Positions 35,112 to 43,492 of a stretch of 64,000 bases of DNA are shown one piece after another. The notes below the pieces were generated by a model. It was given only the letters and a program-made list of their open reading frames with translations. It was not told the DNA's origin and did not search any database. Position 1 is the stretch's first letter, and every line of letters begins with the position of its first letter. This DNA comes from CAYTZH01 sp964442285. GTDB taxonomy: Bacteria; Myxococcota_A; UBA9160; JAFDET01. The position numbers and the translations under genes are program-made. The stretch spans positions 62,001 to 126,000 of the forward strand of contig CAYTZH010000001.1 in NCBI GenBank assembly GCA_964442285.1, in the 5' to 3' direction.

Positions 35112-36563
35112 CTAGGGCCGGGGGGAGCCCTCCACGTACTTCACCCGCGTGCCGGCGGGAATCCGCTCGCCGACGCCCACCTGGTTCAGGATCGCCAGCT
35201 TCTGCTCGTCGATGGGCGAGCGGTAGCTGCGGAGCAGGGCGCCGGTGGTCGTCGCCGACGAGAGCCGCACGGTGCGCAGACGCCAGGGCTCCACGTTCAG
35301 GGCGCGCCGGTCGGTCAGCTCGCGGAAGCTCTCGAGGGAGCGGCGGATCGCGGTGGCATAGGTCTGCCAGGCACTGTCCGGGGCGGCGCCCAGCACCTGG
35401 AAGACGTTGCCGCCCAGGGCCACGAACACCACGTAGCCGGTCAGCGGCCCCGACTGGGTGCTGGCGGTGAACAGGCCCGCCGCGGCCGAGAGCCCGTTCA
35501 CCCGGGTGCTGCGAGCGCCGTCGGAGAGGATCCCCTGCTGGCTGAAGAAGCTTCGGGCCGCCGCCTCGGGGCTGGCCTCCCGGGCGAGGCTCAGCTGGAT
35601 GATGGCGTCCTGGTTCGGGCTGGCGCCCAGCACGGCCTGGCGGCTGTTCTGGGTCTGCCAGCCGCTGGGGAAGGTGAGCTCGAAGCGCATCTCCGGGTGC
35701 TGGAAGCGGGTGTTCGTGAAGAAGCCCTGGCGGGGGTCGTCGCCGTACACCAGGCCGTCCAGGCGACGCAGGAAGCTGTCGCGCTCCTCCCTGCCGCCGG
35801 GCTGGATGCCCAGACGCTGGATCTCGTCGATCAGCAGGGCCTCGCGGTTGCCGGGCGAGGGGTGGGTGGAGAGCCACTCCGGCGGACCCTGGCCGCCCTC
35901 GCTGCGGGTGGCGGAATCCAGCATGCGCATCACGTCCACCATGCCGGTGGGGTCGTAGCCGTCCTGGGTCATGTACCGGAGGCCCAGGGAGTCCGACTGC
36001 AGCTCGTCGTCGCGGCCGTACTTGAGGAAGAGCACGCCGAGGCCCGCGCCCGCCACCTGGGCGAGCCCGGCGAGCTCGGGCGCGACGGCCACCGGAAGGG
36101 CGATGGCCAGGCCGGCCAGCATCTGGCGGCTCATCTGCTGGGCCGAGTGGCGGGCGGTCACGTGGCCGATCTCGTGCCCCAGCACGCCGGCGAGCTGGGC
36201 CTCGGTGTTCATGTGCGCGAGGATGCCGCGGGTCACGTAGATGTAGCCGCCGGGGACGGCGAAGGCGTTGATCAGCGGGTCGTCCATCACCTGGAACGAC
36301 CAGGGCAGGTTGGGGCGCTCCGAGCGACGCGCCATGCGCATGCCGATCTCGCTCACGTAGGCCTGCAGGGAGGAGTTGCGCAGCACGCCCATCTGGGCGT
36401 CGATCTGCGGGGCGTAGCTCCGGCCGAGCTCGATCTCCCGCTCCTCGCTCACGAGCATCAGCTCGCGCTTGCCGGTCACCGGATTGATGGCGCAGGCCAG
36501 GAGCGCGCACCCGACGGCCACGGCCAGCCCGCGCAGCGCGCGGGCCACAGACGTTCCTCTCAC
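35112..36563 (-). CDS. M48-family metalloprotease lipoprotein (BepA/LoiP-like)
   Basis: About 483 residues. GTG at 36563 is preferred because GGAGG lies 7 nt upstream; ATG codons at 36569 and 36605 are alternatives but have badly placed or weak ribosome sites. A lipobox LLAC near residue 24 predicts a lipoprotein. The zinc site is HEIGH (GVLGHEIGHVTARHSAQQ) with the downstream acidic ligand in DDELQSDSLGLRYM. The C-terminal region carries a second domain after residue 290 (FELTFPSGWQTQNS). Periplasmic quality control of outer-membrane proteins is the known role of this family. Confidence 0.9.
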   Translation of the reverse strand: MRGTSVARALRGLAVAVGCALLACAINPVTGKRELMLVSEEREIELGRSYAPQIDAQMGVLRNSSLQAYVSEIGMRMARRSERPNLPWSFQVMDDPLINAFAVPGGYIYVTRGILAHMNTEAQLAGVLGHEIGHVTARHSAQQMSRQMLAGLAIALPVAVAPELAGLAQVAGAGLGVLFLKYGRDDELQSDSLGLRYMTQDGYDPTGMVDVMRMLDSATRSEGGQGPPEWLSTHPSPGNREALLIDEIQRLGIQPGGREERDSFLRRLDGLVYGDDPRQGFFTNTRFQHPEMRFELTFPSGWQTQNSRQAVLGASPNQDAIIQLSLAREASPEAAARSFFSQQGILSDGARSTRVNGLSAAAGLFTASTQSGPLTGYVVFVALGGNVFQVLGAAPDSAWQTYATAIRRSLESFRELTDRRALNVEPWRLRTVRLSSATTTGALLRSYRSPIDEQKLAILNQVGVGERIPAGTRVKYVEGSPRP

Positions 36564-36701
36564 CAGCATCCCTCCACGGTTGCCCCGAGGATACGACCGA
36601 TCCATCCCCCGATCACCCGCCGGCGGCCCCCGGGCCGGGCCGCCGGCGCCGCCTCAAGCGGGCGCGCGCCGCGGCCGATTCCGTCCCCCAGGAGAGGACC
36701 C

Positions 36702-37661
36702 GTGATCGAGCCGCCGATTCCCCACGATGAGCGGGCGCGCATCGCCTCGCTCCACGCCCTCGACGTGCTGGACACGCCGCCGGAGGAGCGCTTCGACCGC
36801 ATCACGCGCCTGGCCCGGCGCCTGTTCGAGGTCCCCATCGCCCTGGTCAGCCTGGTGGACACCGACCGCCAGTGGTTCAAGTCGAACACGGGCCTGGACG
36901 CGCGGGAGACGCCGCGAAGCGTCTCCTTCTGCGGCCACGCGATCCTCGGCGACCGCATCCTCCTGATCCCCGACGCCCTCCAGGACCCCCGCTTCGCCGA
37001 CAACCCCCTGGTGACCGGCCCGCCGCACATCCGCTTCTATGCGGGCTGGCCGCTGCGCGCCCCCGACGGCGCCCGGGTGGGGACCCTGTGCCTGATCGAT
37101 TGCCGGCCGCGACAGCTCGACGGCGCCGACTTCGGCTCCATGGACGATCTGGCCCGCATGGTGGAGCAGGAGCTGGCGACCCTCGCCCTGGCCACCACCG
37201 ATCCCCTCACCGGCCTCTCGAACCGCCGCGGCTTCGAGATGCTCGCGCGGCGCGCCCTGGCCACGGCCACCCGGGGCCATCACCGCGTGTCGCTGCTCTA
37301 CCTGGACCTCGACGGCTTCAAGCGGCTCAACGACGAGCACGGCCACGCCGCGGGCGACGCCGCCCTGGTGGGCCTCTCCCACCTCCTGCTCGAGACCTTC
37401 CGCGAGTGCGACGTGGTGGCGCGCATGGGCGGCGACGAGTTCTGCGTGCTGCTCACCGTGGCCAGCACGGCGGCCCCGGCCCTGGTGCGCCTGGACGAGC
37501 GGGTCGCCGCCTGGAACGCGGCGGGCCACGGCGCGCCGCTCCGCTTCAGCACGGGCGCGGTGGCCTGGGATCCCGGCGAGCCGATCTCCCTCGAGGAGCT
37601 GCTGGCGGAGGCCGACCGCCGCATGTACGCCGCCAAGCGCGCGCGTCGCGCGCGCGGGTAG
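36702..37661 (+). CDS. GAF-GGDEF diguanylate cyclase
   Basis: 319 residues from GTG at 36702 with GGAGAGGA upstream. A GAF domain (about 20-155; CGHAILGDRILLIPDALQDPRFADNPLV is typical) leads to a GGDEF domain with an intact active site GGDEF at 243-247 and an inhibitory RxxD site (RECD, 234-237) five residues before it. No membrane segment, so it is a soluble sensor cyclase. The c-di-GMP it makes could act on the PilZ-like proteins and the PilB-type ATPase in this window. Confidence 0.93.
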   Translation: MIEPPIPHDERARIASLHALDVLDTPPEERFDRITRLARRLFEVPIALVSLVDTDRQWFKSNTGLDARETPRSVSFCGHAILGDRILLIPDALQDPRFADNPLVTGPPHIRFYAGWPLRAPDGARVGTLCLIDCRPRQLDGADFGSMDDLARMVEQELATLALATTDPLTGLSNRRGFEMLARRALATATRGHHRVSLLYLDLDGFKRLNDEHGHAAGDAALVGLSHLLLETFRECDVVARMGGDEFCVLLTVASTAAPALVRLDERVAAWNAAGHGAPLRFSTGAVAWDPGEPISLEELLAEADRRMYAAKRARRARG

Positions 37662-37673
37662 TGAGCGGTCGGC

Positions 37674-39071
37674 CTACGGGCCGTCCTCCCCGACGGCCGC
37701 GATGACCTCGCGCAGCAGCGCCTCGATGCCGTGGGCCTCGTCGGTGTGGGCGCGCGCCAGGCCCGTGCGCACCACCACCAGCTCCGCCGACGGGATCACC
37801 ACCACGTACTGACCGCTGAAGCCGCGGGCGGCGTAGGCGTCGCGCGGGACGCTGGGCCACGTGCGGCCCTCGGGCCGGCTCGGGTCGCCCGCGTTCAGCC
37901 ACCAGCCGGCCCCGTAGCGGCCGTCGGGGGCCTCGGGCGTGGGCGTGCTCACGTACTGGACCCAGCCCTCGGGCAGGACGCGGCGGCCCCGGAACAGGCC
38001 GTCGCGGCGGTGCAGCTCGCCGAAGCGGGCCCAGTCGCGGGCGCTCATGAAGGCGAAGCTCGAGCCGATGAAGCTGCCCGACGCGTCGGCCTCGAAGAAG
38101 GCCGTGGTCATCCCCGCCGCCTGGAAGAGGCGTCCCCGCGTCCAGCGCGCCATCGAGGCGTAGTCGCGGAACTCGTCGCGCAGCACCCGGGCCAGGAGGT
38201 TGGAGGTGCCGCTCGAGTAGGACCAGGCCGCGTCGGGCGGGTGGGCCAGGGGGAACGCCGCCGCGAAGGCGCCCGCATCCGCGTGGGTGAAGAGCATGCG
38301 CGAGACGTCGTTGGTGGGGCCGTAGGTCTCGTCGAAGGCCAGGCCGCTCGACATCCGCAGCAGCTGGTCGAGGGTGATGGCGCCGCGGGGGTCGCCCGGG
38401 CCCTGCCACTCGGGCACCGGCGCGGGGGCGCGGAGGTCGAGGCGCTGCTCCTGCCCGGCCAGGCCGATCAGCGTGGCGAGCAGGCTCTTGGCCATGGACC
38501 AGGAGATGAGCGGCGTGCGCGGGCCGACGCCCGGGGCGTAGCGCTCGGCCACGAGGCGGCCGCGATGGGCCACCACCACCGCCGTGGTCTGGCGCACGTC
38601 GCCCGGCAGCTCGGCGAAGGCGCGGTCGAGGGCGGCCGCCACGGCCGGGGGCGCGGGCGGCGCCGGCGCGCTGCCCTCGGGCCAGGGCAGGTCGGGCGGG
38701 AGCGGCGGCAGGGGCTCGGCCAGGGGGCCCGGCAGGGCGCGGGGCGGCGCCGCGTCCTCCGCCAGCACGGTGCAGCCCCGGCCCGGGGTGTACACGGCGC
38801 GGGTGCGCAGCAGGCCGAAGGCCCGGGCGTCCACGGCGGACGCCTCCGGGTGGACCTCGATCGAGAGCAGCGGGCCGCCGGGCCCGACGATGTGGCGGAC
38901 GTAGCCCTCGAAGGCCGCCTCCGGCTCGAGGCCGGTGTTGTGGTGCAGGGAGCAGACCACGTGAGCGGTGATGCCGGCGCCCACGCGGCCGGCGATGCCC
39001 AGGCCGTAGGCCAGCCCGCCGACAACGGCGGCGAGCACCACGAGGGCGACGATGAGAAGGGCGCGACGCAT
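37674..39071 (-). CDS. Beta-lactamase-like serine hydrolase (class C/EstB family), membrane-anchored
   Basis: 465 residues. N-terminal anchor (LLIVALVVLAAVVGGLAYGLGIAG). The active-site Ser-x-x-Lys is SMAK (Ser192, Lys195), followed by a YSSGTSN element where class C enzymes have YxN, and a HxG-like late strand is replaced by RGFSGQYVVV. The family includes esterases, D-aminopeptidases and 6-aminohexanoate hydrolases rather than true lactamases. Substrate unknown. It lies convergent to the cyclase gene with 12 bp between. Confidence 0.87.
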   Translation of the reverse strand: MRRALLIVALVVLAAVVGGLAYGLGIAGRVGAGITAHVVCSLHHNTGLEPEAAFEGYVRHIVGPGGPLLSIEVHPEASAVDARAFGLLRTRAVYTPGRGCTVLAEDAAPPRALPGPLAEPLPPLPPDLPWPEGSAPAPPAPPAVAAALDRAFAELPGDVRQTTAVVVAHRGRLVAERYAPGVGPRTPLISWSMAKSLLATLIGLAGQEQRLDLRAPAPVPEWQGPGDPRGAITLDQLLRMSSGLAFDETYGPTNDVSRMLFTHADAGAFAAAFPLAHPPDAAWSYSSGTSNLLARVLRDEFRDYASMARWTRGRLFQAAGMTTAFFEADASGSFIGSSFAFMSARDWARFGELHRRDGLFRGRRVLPEGWVQYVSTPTPEAPDGRYGAGWWLNAGDPSRPEGRTWPSVPRDAYAARGFSGQYVVVIPSAELVVVRTGLARAHTDEAHGIEALLREVIAAVGEDGP

Positions 39072-39122
39072 CCGGGCCCGTCGAGCTTGGCGCAGCCGCG
39101 GGCCGCGCTCAAGCCTCTCGGC

Positions 39123-39875
39123 TCAGGCGGAGTGGCGGCGCACCCAGCGCACGTAGGAGGCCGGCGGCTGGAAGCTCAGGAAGAGCCCGACTGCCGCGAC
39201 GGCCAGGCCCACGGCGGCCATCGTGCCGGCGAAGCGCACCGAGGCGCCGAGCAGCGCCTCGGCGTCCGCGCCCTGGGCCAGCAGCCAGGAGGCGCGGACG
39301 CGCACCGCGAGCACCACGAAGCTCACGCCCGCCAGGGCGCCGGTCCAGACGGCCCAGAGCACGAAGCGGTTGGCCACCAGCGGGTCCACGAGGCCGAGCT
39401 TGCGCTGGCGCGCCATCCGCGAAGCGTAGAGCACGCACTCCACGAAGACCCAGGTCTCCGGGCCGGAGCGCGAGAAGCCCACCGCCAGGGCCAGGGGCGA
39501 GGTCTCCGAGCTGCCCGTGCCGGGCAGCAGCAAGGCCGCCGTGGTGCCGACGATGGCCACGATCATCGTCGCCTGCAGCAGCAGGCCGCCGTCGGAGCGG
39601 GGCCGGAACACCTGCCGCGCGAACATCGCGAGCCCGATCGCGAACCCGGCCATGCTCGCATGGGCCACCAGGTTGAGCGCCAGCACCAGGGGCGTGACTC
39701 CCTCGGTGGCGATCTTCGTGGCCAGCATGCGCGGCACCAGGCCGCAGCCGAACACCGCGAAGGCCAGCCCCAGCACGCGCTCGGCGCCGCCCGGCTCGCC
39801 GCGTCGCCAGAGGCGCACGCCCAGGGCGAGCAGGGCCAGGGAGGGCACGGCCAGCAGCAGTCCGGTTCCGAGCAC
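39123..39875 (-). CDS. Seven-helix integral membrane protein of unknown function
   Basis: 250 residues from GTG at 39875 with GGGAGG upstream. I count about seven hydrophobic segments (LGTGLLLAVPSLALLAL; VLGLAFAVFGCGLVP; LVLALNLVAHASMAGFAIGL; TMIVAIVGTTAALLL; FVLWAVWTGALAGVSFVVLAV; MAAVGLAVAAVGLFLSF). No family recognised; the overall layout is like 7TM sensor modules without an output domain. It is on the same strand as the serine hydrolase 50 bp downstream and may be co-transcribed. Confidence 0.75.
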   Translation of the reverse strand: MLGTGLLLAVPSLALLALGVRLWRRGEPGGAERVLGLAFAVFGCGLVPRMLATKIATEGVTPLVLALNLVAHASMAGFAIGLAMFARQVFRPRSDGGLLLQATMIVAIVGTTAALLLPGTGSSETSPLALAVGFSRSGPETWVFVECVLYASRMARQRKLGLVDPLVANRFVLWAVWTGALAGVSFVVLAVRVRASWLLAQGADAEALLGASVRFAGTMAAVGLAVAAVGLFLSFQPPASYVRWVRRHSA

Positions 39876-39934
39876 GAGGCCTCCCGGTGGGGGATCTCCC
39901 GATCTCCGATCGGTCGCCTCGGGCGCCGCCTTGA

Positions 39935-40429
39935 ATGCGGCGCTACCCCTGGAACGTGGTCCTGCGCCTCCTCGCCCGCGCCGGCGTCTCGGCCGGCCTC
40001 CTGCGGTGGCTGGCCCGCCGCCGCTTTCCGACCCTGTGCGCCATCACCATGGGCCTGCTGGTCCTCACCGTGCTGACGCCCGATCCGCTGCCGCTGGTGG
40101 AGGAGGCGCTGCTGGCCGTGGGCGCCCTGGCCCTGGCCGCCTGGAAGCGCGACCGCGAGCCCGACCCGTCCGAGTACGGCGCGTCCCGGCCCGGCGCCGG
40201 TCCGGCCTCCTCCGGGCCCGGCTTCGATCCGGCCGGATCGCCCGCCGAAGACGACGTCCCCCGCGGCCCCGAGCACGCCCGGGTGGTGGGCGAGGGCAAG
40301 GCCGGCCACGCCCTGCCGCGCGAGCAGCGCGAACCGCGCGAGCAGCGAGAGCAGCGAGAGCCGCGCGAGCAGCGAGAGCCGCGCGAGGCCGGGACCGCCG
40401 GCCCCCGCCCGGACGACCCCGCCGGCTGA
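39935..40429 (+). CDS. DUF6116-like small membrane protein with a charged repeat tail
   Basis: 164 residues from ATG at 39935. The N-terminal 75 residues (RRYPWNVVLRLLARAG, then RRRFPTLCAITMGLLVLTVLTPDPLPLVEEALLAV) fit the short DUF6116 type with one or two membrane segments. The C-terminal half is not part of that family: it is Gly/Pro/Ser-rich and ends in an REQREP repeat produced by an 18-bp tandem repeat in the DNA. Function unknown. Confidence 0.7.
   Translation: MRRYPWNVVLRLLARAGVSAGLLRWLARRRFPTLCAITMGLLVLTVLTPDPLPLVEEALLAVGALALAAWKRDREPDPSEYGASRPGAGPASSGPGFDPAGSPAEDDVPRGPEHARVVGEGKAGHALPREQREPREQREQREPREQREPREAGTAGPRPDDPAG
40334..40387 (+). repeat. 18-bp tandem repeat encoding REQREP
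   Basis: CCGCGCGAGCAGCGAGAG occurs at 40334-40351 and 40361-40378, with a half unit (CAGCGAGAG) between and a partial copy after. It sits in frame in the 3' part of the DUF6116-like gene and should expand or contract by slippage without breaking the frame. Confidence 0.75.
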
Positions 40430-40444
40430 TCCCCCGCCTGTGGA

Positions 40445-40466
40445 GAATATCGAATCCGAAATATTC
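40445..40466. terminator. AT-rich hairpin between convergent genes
   Basis: GAATAT (40445-40450) pairs with ATATTC (40461-40466) with an extra inner CG/CG pair. It follows the stop of the DUF6116-like gene by 16 bp and lies about 100 bp past the stop of the convergent CHAP-like gene. The AT-rich stem stands out here; no U-tract follows, so terminator status is tentative. Confidence 0.35.
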
Positions 40467-40565
40467 CAGCGGTCGTGGTCAAGAAGCAGCGCCGTAGTGC
40501 GCCGAGGTGGGTCGAGGGCTCCGTCCCGGATCTCCTCGGTCTCAGCGACGAGGAGGCCTGAACCC

Positions 40566-41054
40566 CTAGGCGCGCAGGCGGTAGACCAGGAGCAGCGACG
40601 ACGGGTCGTGGCGCCCGAAGTAGTGCTTCACGGTCTGGTACTCCTGGTTGCCGTCCAGGGTCTCCAGGTAGTCGTACTCCGGCACGTGCTCGAGGATCAG
40701 GAAGTGGTGGTTCTTGCGGGCGATGGCGCCCACGTCGCCCGGCTCGAGATACATCCCCGCCTCGTACTTCACCCGCTCCACCTGGCCGTAGATGCCCGCG
40801 CCGCTCTTCCAGAACACGTTGAGCCCCGCGCGCTTCAGCAGGGCGGTGGCGAAGATCCCGCACCAGTGGATCTCCACGCCCCACATCACGGGCACCCGCT
40901 TCGTGCGCACCGACGTCTCGAGCGACGACTTGATGTAGCCGACGTTCGCGTCCCGAAAGTAGGACTCCATGTCGGCCACGGTGGGGTACTTGGTGCTCGC
41001 CGTGCCCATGTGCTCCTTGGCGATCTGCACCACCCGGCTTCGCAGCGATCCCAT
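40566..41054 (-). CDS. CHAP-like cysteine peptidase/amidase without signal peptide
   Basis: 162 residues from ATG at 41054. The predicted catalytic set is Cys65 (IHWCGIFATALLKRAG), His116 or His117 (IARKNHHFLILEH) and Asn136 (LDGNQ), in the order and spacing of CHAP domains that cut peptidoglycan peptides. There is no signal peptide and no cell-wall binding domain, so it would need another route out, or acts in the cytoplasm. A secreted T6SS-type amidase is possible but nothing nearby proves it. The VgrG module is 33 kb away. Confidence 0.7.
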   Translation of the reverse strand: MGSLRSRVVQIAKEHMGTASTKYPTVADMESYFRDANVGYIKSSLETSVRTKRVPVMWGVEIHWCGIFATALLKRAGLNVFWKSGAGIYGQVERVKYEAGMYLEPGDVGAIARKNHHFLILEHVPEYDYLETLDGNQEYQTVKHYFGRHDPSSLLLVYRLRA

Positions 41055-41138
41055 GGCTCGGCCTCCTCGGCTCGATCGGGGTAGCCCCGTTCACCGAAGA
41101 GGGTCGCACGCCGCGGCTCGCGAGGGCAATGCGGCCGG

Positions 41139-41759
41139 TCACAGGCCGGCGGCCGGCTCCGGACGCCCGGGCTCCAGGTCCCCCCGCTCCGGCCCCCCGC
41201 GCTCCGGGCCCCGCAAGGGCGCCAGGAGCTGGGCCCCGAAGCCCCGGGGCCAGCGCTCCCCCTCGATGCCGTAGCGCTTCGGCCGGCCGCCCCAGTCGTC
41301 CGGGTGGCGGAAGGTGCCGAAGACCACGTCCCAGAGCGGCGTCACCACCGCGAAGTTCGCATCCGAGAGCTCCGGCCGCCGCGCGTGGTGCAGGGCGTGG
41401 ACGTCGGGGGTGAGCACCAGCCGGTAGAGCCAGCGGGACGCGGCCAGATCGAGGTTGGCGTGGGAGAGCGGGCCGAAGAGCAGGATGGCGGCGGTGAAGA
41501 CCGGCAGCAGCAGCGGCGGCGCCCCCACCAGGGCCAGCGGCGCGAACACCACCGCGAACCGCGCCAGCACGTCGAGCACGCCCGTGAGCGCGCCCGCCAG
41601 CAGGTGCCCGAGGTCGTTCCAGCGCTGGGGATCGTTGCCCAGGTGGTGGCTGCGGTCGGCGGGGAGGCGTCGCTCCAGCCGGGCGAGGCCCACCAGCAGG
41701 GCGATCGACAGCCCGGCGAGGGCGACGAGGAAGCCTCCGAGCCAGGCGCCACCCAGCAG
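41139..41759 (-). pseudogene. Sterol desaturase/fatty acid hydroxylase family, probably internally deleted
   Basis: Readable family sequence runs from LGGAWLGGFLVALAGL to the C-terminus; the start codon is unresolved (GTG at 41693 is the first good one, which would lose the first membrane segment). The last histidine boxes are present (FGPLSHANLDLA; TPDVHALHH with DANFAVVTPLWDVVFGTFRHP). The earlier HRxxH and HxxHH boxes that complete the di-iron site are missing: the N-terminal RWNDLGHLLAG part runs straight into the late APPLLLPVFTAAILLF part. Without them the enzyme should be inactive. A divergent variant family is a less likely reading. Confidence 0.5.
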
Positions 41760-42161
41760 CGGGGCCGCGAGACCGTCGAGCGCCTGCTCGACACCACCGC
41801 CGCCCTGCTCACCGAGCCGGGCTTCGCCGCCCTGAGCGACGCCATCCGCGTCTCCCCGGCCCTCCGCGAGCTCGAGTGGGCCGGCATCCCCGCCGCCGCC
41901 GAGCTGGTGGCCGACCGCCTGGCCGACCTGGGTGTCGATGGGGGCGTCGGCGGGGGCGCCGATGGGGCGGCCGGCGGCGACGCCACCCCGGCCGAGGCCC
42001 GCGCCCAGCGCAAGCAGCTCCGGGCCATGGCCCACGTCCTGGTCCAGGCCGCCGCCGGCGTCCTCATGGAGGCCCGCTGCGCCGGCCCGGCGGACCGCAA
42101 GCGCCAGGTCGCGGAGCTGAAGCGGATGCTGGAGCGCTATCTCGCTCCGGTGCTGGGGTAG
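41760..42161 (+). pseudogene. TetR-type regulator with internal deletion
   Basis: The frame reads RGRETVERLLDTTAALLTEPGFAAL, the start of a TetR DNA-binding domain, and then jumps to SDAIRVSPALRELEWAG, AAELVADRLADLG and a terminal helix (MAHVLVQAAAGVLMEARCAGP, then VAELKRMLERYLAPVLG), the end of a TetR ligand domain. The recognition helix-turn-helix and most of the ligand domain are absent. A Gly/Asp/Ala-rich insert lies at about 41940-41990. No start codon precedes the homologous part because the desaturase remnant abuts on the other strand. Confidence 0.5.
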
Positions 42162-42191
42162 GGGAGGGCGCGCCGGCTCGCGCCGCCCGGT

Positions 42192-43043
42192 CTAGGGCAC
42201 GAGCGCCGCGAACGCGTCGGCCCGCCGCTCGAAGCCGTCCCGGTCCCGCCCGTAGAACGGGAAGATCAGCTGATCGACGCCGGCGTCCAGGTAGGGCCCG
42301 ATGGCCTCCCGACCGGGCTTCACCGCCGGCGCCACGTGCACCCGCACGTCCGACCGCTTCCGCCCCGCCTCCCCCAGCGCCTTCTCGAGCTGCGCCAGAT
42401 GGCCGGGCAGCGCCTCCGGCGTCACCTGGAAGCCGTACCAGCCCTGCCCGAGCGTGGCCACGCGCCGGAACGCCGCCTCGCTGTCCCCGCCGAAGACAAT
42501 GGGCGGGTGCGGCTTCTGCACCGGCTTCGGATTCTGGAGACAGGGCGGCAGCGTGTAGAGCTCCCCCCGATACTCCGATACCTCGTCGCACCAGAGCGTC
42601 TTCATCACCTCGATGCACTCCCGCGTCCGCTCGGCCCGCCCCGCGAACGGCACGCCGAGCGCCTCGAACTCCTCCCGCAGCCAGCCGATCCCCACGCCGA
42701 ACTCCACCCGACCCCCGGAGAGGAAGTCGAGGTCGGCCACCTGCTTGGCCGTGTAGACGGGGCTCCGCTGCGGAACGAGGCAGATCCCGGTCCCGAGGCG
42801 GATCCGCTCGGTGTGGGCCGCGATCCAGCCGAGCGCCGCGAAGGGCTCGAGCACCCCGGTGGGGTCGCCGGGGAGCCGGCCGTCCGGGGAGTAGGGGTAG
42901 CGCGAGGCGTACTCCTCGAAGAAGAGCACGTGCTCGGGGACGAAGAACGAGTGGAGCCCGCGGCTGTCGGCGGCCTGGCCGGCGGCAACGATCAGCTCGG
43001 GCGGGGTGCGCCCGTCGAATCCGGAAACGACTCCGATGTGCAT
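42192..43043 (-). CDS. LLM class F420-dependent oxidoreductase (TIGR03619-like)
   Basis: 283 residues; ATG at 43043 is preceded by GGAGG at 5-nt spacing. The luciferase-like TIM barrel is clear: HIGVVSGFDG, HSFFVPEHV, TERIRLGTGICLVPQRSPVYTAKQVADLDFLSGGRVEFGVGIGWLREEFEALGVPF, PHPPIVFGGDSEAAFRRVA and YLDAGVDQLIFPF. This branch (TIGR03619) normally uses coenzyme F420. It implies that the organism makes F420, as some deltaproteobacterial and related lineages do. Substrate unknown. The in-frame upstream codons belong to the GIY-YIG remnant, not to this protein. Confidence 0.88.
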   Translation of the reverse strand: MHIGVVSGFDGRTPPELIVAAGQAADSRGLHSFFVPEHVLFFEEYASRYPYSPDGRLPGDPTGVLEPFAALGWIAAHTERIRLGTGICLVPQRSPVYTAKQVADLDFLSGGRVEFGVGIGWLREEFEALGVPFAGRAERTRECIEVMKTLWCDEVSEYRGELYTLPPCLQNPKPVQKPHPPIVFGGDSEAAFRRVATLGQGWYGFQVTPEALPGHLAQLEKALGEAGRKRSDVRVHVAPAVKPGREAIGPYLDAGVDQLIFPFYGRDRDGFERRADAFAALVP

Positions 43044-43124
43044 GGGGGCCTCCGTGGGATCCCGAGCATACTCCGGCCAGCGCCCAGGGCGCAGCGCGCA
43101 ACCGAATGCGATCGCACATTGCCC

Positions 43125-43450
43125 TTCGACCGGCGCCAGCCTCCGGGCGCGCTCTCGGCCACGGCCTCGGAGAGCCCGCAATCGCCCATGGAAGGCGTGC
43201 GCCTCATTGCCCTTTAGGTTCAGGGGAAGATTCAGCCGTGCGATGAGGGCCGGCTCGACTTTCCAAGGCTCCGGACAACGGCCCAGCAAACCCGAGCGTG
43301 GGTCGCCATCCACGCCGACAGGGCCTCCTCACCAGCACGCTCGAGTCGAATCCGCTGTGAGGGACCCACACGGCGAAGCCCGAATCCGGTTCGCGGCTCC
43401 AGCAGGCATGCCAGCGTCATCCGTAGGGTCGAACCGGAAGCGTTGCCCCG
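43125..43450 (-). pseudogene. GIY-YIG nuclease family remnant (N-terminus lost, frameshifted)
   Basis: On the minus strand one frame reads GSTLRMTLACLL, FGLRRVG, RIRLERAGEEALSAWMATHARVCWAV; about 43270 the homology continues in another frame as PEPWKVEPALIARLNLPLNL and NEAHAFHGRLRALRGR. The two parts are consecutive pieces of the C-terminal half of a known GIY-YIG protein family (the ARVCW-PEPW-LPLNL-HPFH signature), so one frameshift lies between ARVCWAV and PEPW. The catalytic GIY-YIG half is missing upstream, where the truncated trypsin-like gene begins. Confidence 0.65.
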
Positions 43451-43492
43451 GTCTACGCGTTCGATCCTGCAGAAAAGAGCGCGTGCATGAGC

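Noticed and set aside
37674..39071. Antibiotic-resistance beta-lactamase
   Set aside because: SxxK is present but the YxN and KTG elements are not typical; it fits EstB-like hydrolases better.
41304..41759. Plus-strand extension of the TetR remnant
   Set aside because: Antisense to readable desaturase sequence, low-complexity His/Gln/Glu/Gly composition, no homology.
43044..43124. Additional N-terminal codons of the LLM oxidoreductase
   Set aside because: The in-frame upstream codons belong to the GIY-YIG remnant; a GGAGG site supports ATG at 43043.
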